A stretch of 64,000 nucleotides of DNA from the NCBI GenBank assembly GCA_029168955.1, contig JAPDOI010000137.1, positions 827,501 through 891,500 on the forward strand, given 5' to 3'. The translations under genes were made by a program, and so were the position numbers. The notes under the pieces were generated by a model. The model had not been told where the DNA came from. It made no database searches and saw nothing but the letters and a program-made list of their open reading frames with translations. Shown one piece after another: positions 32,901 to 44,900 of the stretch. This DNA is from Aplectana chamaeleonis (taxonomy: Eukaryota > Nematoda > Chromadorea > Rhabditida > Cosmocercidae). The stretch's first letter is position 1. The number at the start of each line of letters is the position of its first letter.

Positions 32901-35900
32901 GGGGAGAAATAACATTTATTCTCCCCCCATGTCTTCTCATTTGGGACTACGTGGAGGAACAATGCTAAAGGGTGCGACCCGACAGAAATCTGGGGATGGA
33001 CCCCGTTCGAGCTGGGGTTGGACCCGGCGAATATCTGAGTAGATGCAGACACTTCGTTTTCTCCTTCGATAGCGGCAGGTGCCATTCATGAGACCAGACC
33101 GCCATTGCATCTATTGCATTTTGAATTGCATCAATGTCCTCCCTGGAGCCCGCCCGGCGAAAAATCTTTATATCGTCTGCAAACGCACAGAAATCTACTC
33201 CAAACCCACTCAATAAGTCCCCCAGCTCGTGCGTGTATATATTGAACAAGATCGGTGAAAGGACTCCACCCTGCGGAACTGCACTACACACTGGATGATT
33301 CGGCGAATACGAAGTGTTCACTCGAACCGAAAAGATCCTATGCTCCAGAAATGTGAGGTAATCCAGGAAACTATGCGCGGGTGTACGCCTACCATTGTTA
33401 GTTTTTGTATTAGCTTATCTTCTTCTTCTTTGCAGCGACATTGAGGGTTTTGTCATAGGTTGAGGAACTGGGCGACCAGTAACGGATTCGTCCATAAGTC
33501 CATTACGGTCATCGTGGTGGGTCTCTCCGGACATTTGAAGAGGTGTGCAGTGTCATGGCCGAGGCAGCCACAGTCCGGGCAGACATCCGATTTGCTGCTG
33601 TCTATTTTGCTGGCGTAGGACATAAGCATGGTAGAAAGACCACAGCGCAGCGATGCCAGGGTGCACCTGGCCTTTCTTCCGAGTCGAGCCTCGGATGTGC
33701 AGACTTGGGGCGGCACTACCCCCAATATGGGATTAATGACCGCCTTTTCCAGATGGCACCGTACGAACTGAGTATGCTCCTCGCGCAATAGACGGAGTCG
33801 TTCTTGCTGTGAGATGTGCCATCTTTGCAGATTGACTTTGCTGGGAGCATCGGCGAATGGCTTTCTGACGCCTCTCTCTCTGACGGGGTTTAGCACTCTC
33901 CAAGACGGGTGATTTGGTTGTTTGACAATGTTGATGAAAAATTGTTGGGCCTGGAGCTGACAGTGCTCTTTTACTGGTAATAAGCGGGTCTCAGCATGCA
34001 AGTGATCGACGGGGGAACTTCTTGCACATCCGGTGGCGATTGGAAGAGCTGCATTCTGCATGCGTTGCATCTTAGTCCAAGAGGATTCCGAAACTAGATG
34101 CTGCCAAACTGGTGCGCCGTATTCTAGCGCAGGCGGGAGAATCGCCTTATACGTTGTAATAATGGTTTCCTTGCTACTACCCCATGATGTACCGCCCGGG
34201 ACTCTAAGGATGTTAAGCTTCGCTTTAACGATAGCCTGCTTCTGTTCCGTGTTCTTATGGAACTTGAGCGATGGATCGAGCACGAGTCCGAGAAGTTTCG
34301 GGAAGCGGGCGGCAGGCAAACGATCTCCATTCCATACGACATACGGATGTGCGCTGTGTTCAGACGGGTCCGTTGTGAGTACGGATACCGATGACTTTGA
34401 CGCAGAAATCTTCAGCATTTTGCGGTCGAAAAAGCTTTTCAGTGTGATCAAGTACCCGTTAATCTTAGCGGCGGCCACATTTATGTCCCGATCACGACAC
34501 AAGACAGTCATATCATCAGCGTAAGCGACCACCTTGATATCTTGGGGAGGGGCGGGCATATCTCCGAGGTACAGACTGAAGAGAGCAGGCGACAATACGC
34601 CGCCCTGGTTGACTCCAGCTGCAATCGGAATGCTGTTTAAGACATGATTCTGGAACATCACTCTAACCCGTCTTCCCTTAGTGAATGTAGCTATCCAGCG
34701 CTCTTGCCATGGCGGGATTGATGGCTCCAGTAAGTTGTTTGATAAGATGCCAAGATTCACTGTGTCGAAGGCCTTGGTGAGATCCAAGGCAACTGCTACA
34801 GGTCTCTGCGGCTTATAGGCGTTGAAACCATCAATTGCATAGCTAGTAATTTCTAACAAAGCTGTCGTGGTGGAATGCAGTCTTCTGAATCCATGCTGAA
34901 ACACCTGTCTCTCGTTGTGTTCGACCAGGTCTTTGACGATCAGCTTTTCAGCTACTTTAGCAAAAGAAGACAAGAAGCTAATGGGCCGATATCCCTTGAC
35001 TGAAGCTTTGGGTTTGCCAGGTTTGGGCAGCGGCACGACGTTTGCCGTCTTCCGATTCTGCGGGATAGTACACGACCTGAACGAGGTATTTATCACATCA
35101 GTGAGAAGCGGTAGGAAGTCGGTGGGTATCTTCTTCAAGACAGCAGGACATATCCCATCAGGACCAATAGCTCTAGAGTTCCGCATTTCCTTTATAATCT
35201 TCTCAACTTGCGTCGTAGTAAACGCTTCTGCCGTGCTCATAAGCGGGAGGCGGCACAGCTCTCTTACAGTCACTCTATTCTGCGGACCTCGTTAGCACTG
35301 GTGATGAAAAAAACTTTTCCCGAGCGCATTAGCGGCTTCCTTTCCTGATTTGAATACGCCGTTGTCGAATTCGATTGTGGAGACGGTGGCGGGTGAGCTT
35401 TTACCCGAAAGCTTCCGTAAAACCTCCCAAGTAGCTGCACTGTCCGTCTTAGAGTCCATCTGTCCGGTGAACTTCTCCCACTCTTCTTTCTTGTGTCTGT
35501 CCAAATCCTTTTTGATCTCACTGTCAAGCTCAGCAACCACGGGGTCCAGATGATTAACTGCTCTCCTCGCATCTCTCGTTCTAATTTTGTCGAGGAAGTC
35601 TTTGTTGACATTTGGATAGAACGTTTTGACGCGACCGATAGGAATAGCCGCATTCATGGCCTTGCGGATTGCGTCAGATAAATGGCACTCTTTCTGGTGC
35701 ACGCTTCCATTCCACGTGTAATCTGCCGATAGGCGAAGCGCAACTTCACTATTAGTTTATGATGCGGGACTTTGTCAAATGCCTTGGAAAAATTGAAGAA
35801 AACAACATCAACATCACTACCTTGGTCTAAAAGAGACGTCCAGTTGTTTAGGGCTTCAATCATAGCTGTCACGGTTGACTTACCCTTTTGAAAGCCATGC

Positions 35901-38900
35901 TGGTGGGGGAGATAACCGAACGATTTTCGAGATGTGCAAGTATTCTCTTTTTTAGAATCTTTTCGAACAACCTAGCAAACAATGACGTTAACTAACTGGT
36001 CTGTAGTTGGAAGGCTCTGTGAATGGCGCCTTTTTAGGGAGCGGAGTGACATAAGATACCTTTCATCGATCTTGGACCTGTCTTGTCATAAAGCTCAAGT
36101 TGAAAATGAACTCTAAGGGTCCCGCTATTTCATGAGCGACTTTCTTCACGAACATCAGAGGGATATCATCCGGCGTTCGTGAAGATGGATTCGGCCATTT
36201 CAATAGTTCAGTAATAATTTCTTCCTTATAGAACCAACATGAATCTTGCATCACCTCGAAGTTCGGGGAAACCAGCCTCGCTTGTAAAACGCATACCTAT
36301 CTTCCGATTCGATGACTTTCTTCTCTATACTATCATTGTACTTTTTAGGCTTGCGTTCGAACTTACCATTTATGTCCTTGAACTTTGCCCAGCTAGAGGG
36401 GTATTGAGTTCTTTTGCAGCAAACCATGCATCTGTGCGCAACCCTTGAAACGCCTTGAGGTATGGGGGAAGCCTGCGATGACCGTCAGGGACCATGCGCA
36501 TTGGTACAAAAAGTTCAGTGCAGTGTTGGATTATGGCAATTAAAATTTCGTATTTTCCATTAACCGTAGCCTCGGACTGAAAAGATTTATACCAGTCAAC
36601 ATTCATCAGGTGCTCCTTTATCAGGTCAAAACGAGCTTCTTAAAAAAATTTTTCATCTCCTTCATGGTGCTTTGTTTACGAAGCCTGAGCCTATACTGAA
36701 ACAAGGAGTGGTCACTCGAACCCAGGGGAGGCAATACACCTGTATTCAACACGAAATCGTTGTCACAGCAGAGCACTAAGTCTAGGGTATTACCCCCACA
36801 CGTCTCCGATTTAACATACTGCGGCAGAGAATGAGTGCAGCACATATTCAAAAAACTCCTGGAAGCAGAATTGTTGGCAGTGTAGGTGCCTTCCCATCGC
36901 ACATCACGGAAATTGAAGTCGCCGATGGTTACGCAGGGGTAGTTAACAGACACCATATCACTAATGCTTGCGTTCAACTGCTCAGTCATCACCGCGGTAC
37001 AACTCGGAGCTCTATAAACCACAATGAACCGCACAAGAACGAGCCCTACTTCCACTTCTGCACATAAAATTTCAAACGAGTCCGTAACAGACTCACGGAA
37101 AACAGGAACAGGTGAATAAGGCTTCCTAACGAACAAAGCAACCCCATCTCCTCTCTTGCGACTACGGTCACACCTGAGAATGTCCTAGTGAGAACTCCAG
37201 TCCCCCAGCAGAGGCGCCAATTCAACTCCCGTCTTAAGCCACGTCTCCGTGAGCGCGATAATGTCAGTGTTTTTCTCCTGTAAAAGCAATACAAAAGGAT
37301 CATTGTTTTTAGAAATAGATAGTATATTTGTTGTAAAGCATAAAATACTACGAGATCCGTCCCGAGGATGGCTTACGCGTTTTCCGCACTCGAAGCAGTA
37401 GCAGAAGTAGTTGGATCAGTAGCAAGTGTAGTAGTATCAGCAACTGGCAAACTCTGATTGGCAACAAGCGTGCTAGAACCAACAACAAGCATATTGTGAT
37501 CGTGAGGAAGCGTGCTAGCATCAGTAACAGGCGTACTGGATTGAGAAGGCTGTGAGCTGCGACGTGCAATAGCAGCATCTTGCCGGCGTGCCAGTTCTTC
37601 CCTTGTGAGCGAAGGCCTTATGAAGACCCCGTCGCGGGAGAAGGTTCGCAGACGAGGAGCCCTACGCAGCGTCAGGTTCTGATAATAGCTGGAGGGGAGA
37701 ACAACTTTCAACAAACGGGGTCGATCAACCTGTGGTTTACCTATCCTATTTACCATACAAGGAATACATTCAACACTCAGATGATTCAATACATCTTCTA
37801 CGTCAGAGTAATCATCTTTTGTTCTCTCAATAGATTTTAGAGGATTCAGGAACGCCCGAAACAACCAGTGAGCGCAACCGCTCCTTCTCCTCCGCATCAA
37901 CACTATGCCTACTGCTAACGTGGCTATCATGCACAACAGGGGGATTTCGCAGGGCCGATGATTGAGAAAGTTTAGCCTCGGCGTCCGCTAGCGCACTCTT
38001 GAGAGCAGAGTTTTCAGCACCAAGAGCGGCGACTTTCTCCTGCAACTCTTGGTTCTTTGCTAGAACAGCAGAGAACTCGCTCTGGACGTGCAAAATATGG
38101 ACAAACAAAGCCTTCATATATTCCGGTGCCTTCTTGTCCGCCTCCAGCGCCATCTCGATTCCATTCGGCGACTGTGAACATCCGTCTTTGCCTTCTTTGG
38201 CCGATCGCCTCCTGGTCACCATCTGGAAAGGGACAGCGGCAGCGGTGGGCATCGTATCAGGTACACAGGGAGGAGATAGGCCGAAATTCACCTGTTACGG
38301 TGGCTTTTTTAAGGTTGATGATGAAATTGCAGAACTCGCCCCACGGTTTCTCGCCTGTTGAGCCCAATCGAAGACGCTCGGCAACTTCCAGCAACGCTCA
38401 CGTGAATAGTAGTAGCTGCACACACAAGTTGACCATCGGCTCGATACGATACCAGACCTCAAACTTGGGTAATTAAACCTGACGATTACATTTGTGAGAC
38501 GCTAATGAAGCACATTTAAGCGAGATAGTTCCGATACACATAGGGTGGTTGGTGGAGGTAGCAGAAATTAAGAGGAGGGATTAGGATATCTTGTCGCAAG
38601 CCGAAAGCGAGACATAGGGCAACGAATTTCACAGTTCGAGCGGGGTCAATCTTCATCAACCTAAGCAACACCGTTGATGCATCCTGCTCAGCAAAGATGT
38701 TCAGACGTCAGATCGTTAGTAAACATCTCAAGACGTCAATTGCAGTACGTTTAGCCTTGTCTCAGTCTTACTTTTCCCAGATTTTTGATTCATAAATGGT
38801 TGTGGTAACAGAACCTATTCTCTTATATGGTATATATCAACTAATCCTACGATTTTCTTAAACATCGTATAGAAATTAATGATCAAAAGTTTTTGAAATT

Positions 38901-41900
38901 TGAATTCTAAAAATATTTCTTGAGAAGGGAAATTTGGTATGTGGCTCGCGTGTTTTTCCGAAAACTCAATGGTTAAGTAGACGGAGGGGAGGGGGGGGGG
39001 GGTAGTGAGCGGGCGGGCTCAGCCGAATTTCGACGCAGCGGCCCATGTGAGGCGTCTTTGTTCTACCGAATCCTTTGCTTTGCATAACTTTTGCAAGTCA
39101 ATATCCGTTGTTATTTCCGTTTACCACCGCCTGATATTACCAACCTGTAGGGTTGCGACTTGGCGCAACGGGGTCGAAAAATTGAGGGAAAATTTTCAAA
39201 AAGTGACATTGGGGGCAGGGGTGTGCGGAAATCTCTGATTTCTGTTTTCTGGCCGTTTTGGCCTTTCTGTTGTCTGAAAAATCTGTAAAAAAAACAGAAA
39301 AAAATCAGAAAAAAATAATGAAATCCGGATCTGTGGAACAGCGTAGCTTATTTAGTCCTTCACGAGGTACTATTTGTGTTCAATGTGCGATTGCTGTTAA
39401 GGGCAGGGTTCGCGATAAAAAAGTTAATTGTGGTATCTTTTGAGAAGGTAGGCCTGGTCATCACAAAAGCGAAAATAAGTGGAAAGTTGGAGAAAAAACG
39501 CTCAAAAACAAGCTATCGCTGGGTCTCAGCCCGCCCCCCCCAATTAACTAGATTTCCACAATTGCTTGTTTTGTCGCCTTTTATTCTGCATTTAAAGTAA
39601 AGTAGTTGCTAGACACCGAGAGACTACTAACTTTTTCAGTGGCGAAATGGAAGGCGCAAAATACGCATTTATAAACCTGTTAGTTGGGGGTGTGCGTACG
39701 CCCACCATTTAGCCGTTCTGACTTGTTTTTGTGCGTTTTCCATGCAACTTGTCACTTATTTTTATTTTTGTGATGACCAGACCTGCATTCTCATGAAGAA
39801 AATTCAACAATCGTATTTATCGCTAAAGCCCCATTCATAGCCGTTCGCTTAGACTCCAAGTCGAAGCGACCAACAGCTGCAGCGACCTGGAATCGCTCCA
39901 TGCCGCGACCTGAAAGCGCTTCATCCGCTGATTTCGAGTCGCTCGGGCGGGCGTATTTTCGCGTAAAAAAGACGGACAATTGCGGACAACGCCGTAGGAA
40001 TTGAAAAAAAAAACAAACATTTTTTCTCGGCTTTCGCTGATTCCTCCGGATTTTTTTGTGACTTTCGTGCCTTTATCTTCCAGATAAATTAGTCTTGCAT
40101 AGTTTTCAAACAAAAAATGGTTTAAAAAAACCGATGGGGGTGGAATTTGCTTGAGCAAAAACTTTAAACTACGATTAAAGTTACTAATTGCTAGAAGCTT
40201 CGCATGAAGTGTAATTTCTCGGTCTTCTTACTATATTTTCTCATCTCTCTCATCGTTAATGTGTCGTAAATACACCTTTTTGTTTTTCATGTGCCGTATT
40301 TTATGTTGTTGAGCTGTGAAGTCTGCAATTTCGCGTCACACACGTAGAGTTGTGACGAAAGATTGCGGTCTAGTCGCTTCGACTACAGGAATCGCTTCCA
40401 TCATGCAAGCGAGGCGATTAGTCGAAGCGACCTAACAAAATCAAGCAGGTCGCTTCGACCAGCTATGAAATACCCCAGTCGCTCGGCGATCGCGACTGAA
40501 ACTGCAAACTGTTTCAAACCGTCGTGACTCAGTGCAAGATCTGTAGGCGCGATGGGTTTTGTAACTGTTGGCAGTCCCGCGACTAGTCGAAGCGACCTGC
40601 TATGAATGGGCCTTAACCCTGCTAACGCACTCGTAGGGTAGTTTTTTGGCACAATGGGGTTAGCATTCTAGGGCAGAGCCCGAATTCAACCTCCCCTTGT
40701 CAGCAGCTGCTGCAGTTAGTTGTACGCAGCAGCTGCTGCACACAGCGAGGGTCTGAACTCGATTGCTGTCCTAGGATGCAACCTTTATTGTGCTGACGTT
40801 CTACCATACGGGTGAGTGCTCTGAGAGTTTTGGTCGAGCAATAGCCGATAAATTACCACAAACTGCCTGATTTTTGCGTAATAGCCGAGAATAAGGTCGT
40901 GTTCGGAAAATAGCTGGTTGCCGCGAAATAGGCGTCAATTAATGGTCGTCGAGAAACAGCCGCGAAAGAATGCTCTCAAAGGGGAGTGTAAAGCGTCTTT
41001 CACATTCTGCCAGACTTTGCCGTTCGGCACGTTAAAAGGGAGCCGTAGTGCGAGGGAAGCTGCGGTGAACAACCGTCGGTTCGACTCTTCAGTGCAAAAT
41101 GTAAGGCGGAAACAACACGTTCTAACCCGACATAACTTGATCCGATGTCGTGTCAATGATTTCACCGTACTGCGACGTCGGTCGGCCGACACCGCAGTGC
41201 GGGCCGCACTGAAGCAGCAGTCCTATCTTATGGCGTGCCAGACGGCGTCGTCCGGCAGACTGTGAAAGGCACTTAAGGCGCATTGTTGATGCAGGTTTGG
41301 ATGTCAACACCGCCATAGGTTCAACTACCGATGTTTCCTCGGTTATTCCCCGATTATTTCGCGAACAACATGATCGCACCCACCTAGCAGCTAAGGAGTA
41401 ATCAAGAAATACTCAACAATCTGCTCGACAGGATTAGTTGTTGAGCCTGGTGGGCTATTTCTTGGCCAAGACTTTCAGCGTGTCTTTGATGATCTTGTAT
41501 CCGTCATTGAAGCTCTGTCCATAGCAGACGGCCAGCGTCAAGGTGCCGTCCTCTGGCACGTTGCTTGCGCCAGCCGCCGAGCGTCATACGCCAGCGCTGT
41601 AAAGCTGGCGCATGACGCTCGGCAGCTGGCGCATGCAACGTGCCCGAGGACGGCGCGGGGTTAACTAATGGCTCACCTGACTTAATCGGTTGGCTTTCGC
41701 CTGACGCGGTCATTCCGCATCTTCACCGAGGTGTGCCGTCCTAGTAGTCAGCCGTGTCCATTTTTCACGGTCTTCAGACACAATTTGAACACATTCCATC
41801 CAGCTGTCGCTATTCCATTTCCTGCGAAACGAAACATCGCGCCTGAACTGTCTTTCGATGCCGAGTGACTTCAAATCCTCTTTAACCACATCCGTCCAGA

Positions 41901-44900
41901 ACTTTCGCCTACGCCCAGGTGGCCGTTTCCAGACAGGATTTGGAAGCATTCTTAAAGCGTGTTGTACGAGACGATCCGGCGTTCTTCTTAGTATATGCCC
42001 GAGCAGTCGAAGTCGACGTTCCATTGCTGCTTGAGATGGCGTTGGGAGATGCTGGTACCTCCCTCGTGTCAAGCGTTGATGTAGTGCGTCGATTTCCTTG
42101 TAAAGGTCTTCGTTATGGCATACACGCGGCCAGAAATATCCAAGCAAACGCCTAAAAAGCTTCCTCTCCGTGCAATCCAACCTTTCCATCTGCGTCATCT
42201 GTGCTGCCCACGTCTCCGATCCGTACATCATGATAGGGCGAATAGCGGATAGGTAGACGCGCAACTTGACTTCCTTCGCGATGGTGGTAGACCACAAGCA
42301 CTTGGTTAGAGAATTAAATGCAGACGTAGCTTTCGCACATCGTTGTCGAATATCCGCTGCATAACTACCATCTTTCTTCAGCAAACAGCCCAAATAACAG
42401 AAATCGTCCACCAGTTCGATACGTTGTCTGTCCACACAAACTCCAGTTGAAGGCCTCTGAGAGACCCACATCTGCTTGCATTTATCGGGACGAAGACGAA
42501 GTCCATAGGCTGCGGCATTCTTCGAAACGAGGTTCACAATCCTTTGCAGTTTTGCGTTGTTTTCAGCGAATAACACGATGTCGTCGGCGTACTCCAGGTC
42601 GACAAGGGAGCGTCCTGATGGTGTTAGGATCACATCCGCAGGAAACTGTTCTGCGACTCTACGCATGGTGTCATCAACGGCGAAGTTGAAAAGAAAAGGT
42701 CCTGCAACGGCTCCTTGCCTTACTCCTGTTTTCACCTCGAAAGCTGACGTAAATCCGACAGGTGTACGAACTGCTGCTGTTGTTCCTTTGTTCATGTCCT
42801 CGATTAACCGAACATACTTTTCCGGGACTCCATCTTCTCGCAGAGCATTGAGCAATCGATCACGATGAGGAGAGTCGAACGCGGCTTCAAAGTCCAAAAA
42901 AGCAAGCTGTAATGGCTTCGAATACCGCTGCCACGATTCAATTACTCTTCTCACGACTAACACGTGGTCGATGGTCGATCTTCCAGGTCGAAAGCCGGCT
43001 TGCTCATCTCTGGTCGTTCTTCCACGATGTTTGATAAGTCGCTCGAGAATGATACTTTCTAAAACCTTGTACATGACACGAAGTAGAGAGATTCCTCTGT
43101 AGTTCTTAGGATCCGTGACGGATAGCTTCTTGTGAAGAGGTACGATGATCGCATGTCTCCACGAATCGGGTATCCTTTCGCTCATCCATATATCACGGAT
43201 TGTGTTGGTCATTTCACGAATCCCAGACGGAGGAAGAGCTTTCAGCATCTCAGCAGTGATGTTGTCATCTCCACCTGCCTTTCCATTCTTCATTATCCGG
43301 ACACAATCCAAAACTTCAGACTCAGTCGGCGGTTCCTCACTGACATCGTAATGTGCTCTCTGAACATGCGGGAGCTCAGGTACTGATGGCGCTGGACGAT
43401 TCAGTAGTGAACTGAAGTAATCCTTCCATATTGGCAGCGTCGCATCACCAACTGCAACTCCATTGGTAGTGTTCAAGACAGGAGAACATCTCTTCATCTT
43501 CCCGCTAAACTGTCGCAGCAACGTGTAGGCTTTCCTCGGATTATTCTCCTCCCAAGCCCTCTCGAACTCCTTAGCTCTACACGTCCACTCTCGCTCGCGG
43601 TCACTTTGAAGCTGCCGACGCAACTTCCTCCTCAGACGCTTCTCCTCCACGAAGTTTCCTGCAGTTCGGAAAGCACATACTCTGTTGTAGGTAGATGTTG
43701 TTTCTTCTGAGGCGTAGGCGAACTTCTTCTTAGGCTGTACAACCGGGAGTGCCTCTTTCGAAGCGTCCTGGATGCACTTGACAAAAGAATTCGCGTCGCA
43801 AAGTTTCTTCTTAGTCTGTACTCCGATGTGAATAGAAACGCGTTGTCGAAAATTCCTTCTGCACTCTTTATCTCTGAGACTTGTCATGTCAATCCTCTGG
43901 AGAGGCTGAGCCCCTCGCTTCCTCTCATGAATCCTCGCAGTGAAGTTCAACAGAACAGGACGGTGATCCGAATCGAATGCGACATCCCACACAGCTCTAG
44001 ATCTTCGAATGTCCGATACTGGAATATTCCTCGTCAGGACATAGTCAAGCTGTAGTCTCAAAGTTGTCATCTTCCGCTTCCGCTGCTCTTCTGGAGATAG
44101 CTGGGTTGATCCCTGCCACGTAAGCCGATGGCGGCGATGATTCCTCTTGAATGTCGATGCAATAATCAGACCACTGCGTTCACAAAAGTCGACAAGGCGG
44201 TAGCCATTATCCGATGTTTGCTCCACTGGGTAGAACCATTTACCGAGGACTTCGGATTCCTGATCAAGTCCCATCTTCGCATTTGCGTCAATCCCCACGA
44301 CAACAGCATGTTGACGAGGTATCCTGGCCAGCAACGTATTGAGTTCCTCATAAAACGCATCCTTCGAATTGTCTTCGGCGGTTTTAGTGGGCGATGAGCA
44401 CTCACTATCCACAGATTGAATCCTCTGCGATCCCGCAGTCGTACGAATGCATTCCGGCACGACGTTGAGCCGAACTCCTTGACCATACCATTGAAATCCT
44501 TCCTTACAGCTATTGCACAGCCTCCCACTCTCCTATCGTCAGCGTTACCGCAGTAGATAATGTACTCTCCGACGCTGATGACGGGTCTATCCTTGAGGCC
44601 GGTTACCTGCAGAGCAGCAAACGGTGCATGGAAATAGCTCAGAAGTCTGGATAGCGCAGTTTTTTGGATATCACTCGACAGCGATCGACAGTTCAGGGTG
44701 GCGAAACTGTGGCTTGTGACCAAAGACTCCATGAACTCCCTAGGTACGGATCCTAAGGTGTTATGGACCAGAGGCCTTGGTGTGCCGGACGGCGACACCT
44801 TTATGCAATGTGCGGGATACTTTCGCGATATAGTTGTGCACGCTATATCGCTCGAACGTTCCCTGTGTACACTCAAACGTCTGCTGGGTTCAGTAGAAGC

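Larger units (their letters stand above)
31929..38484 (-). mobile_element. LINE-B (CR1-like) near full-length copy B3, interrupted twice
   Basis: Minus strand in teg-1 intron 6. 3' end CAGGCTTATGTAAATAAATA at 31929; ORF1 at 38252-37373; endonuclease remnant about 37303-36621 (TIGDFNFRDVRW, GSSDHSLF); RT from about 36250 to 32110 with FSKAFDKVPHHKL, VCSAVPQGGVLSP and FADDIKIF. It is split by a 230-bp MITE (32810-33039) and a LINE-A copy (33419-35749). A 5-bp insertion near 32573 and many stops make it inactive. The 5' boundary near 38484 is approximate; ACCTCAAACTTGGGTAATT there also occurs at 14663. Confidence 0.88.

Noticed and set aside
41085..41100. tRNA B-box-like GGTTCGACTC
   Set aside because: No A box at the right distance and no acceptor or anticodon stems; it lies inside an inverted-repeat element.
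41710..44460. A 916-codon frame starting at 44460 as a separate protein
   Set aside because: The first codon is GTG on the minus strand and the endonuclease N-terminus lies upstream in another frame; it is a frameshifted LINE-D protein.
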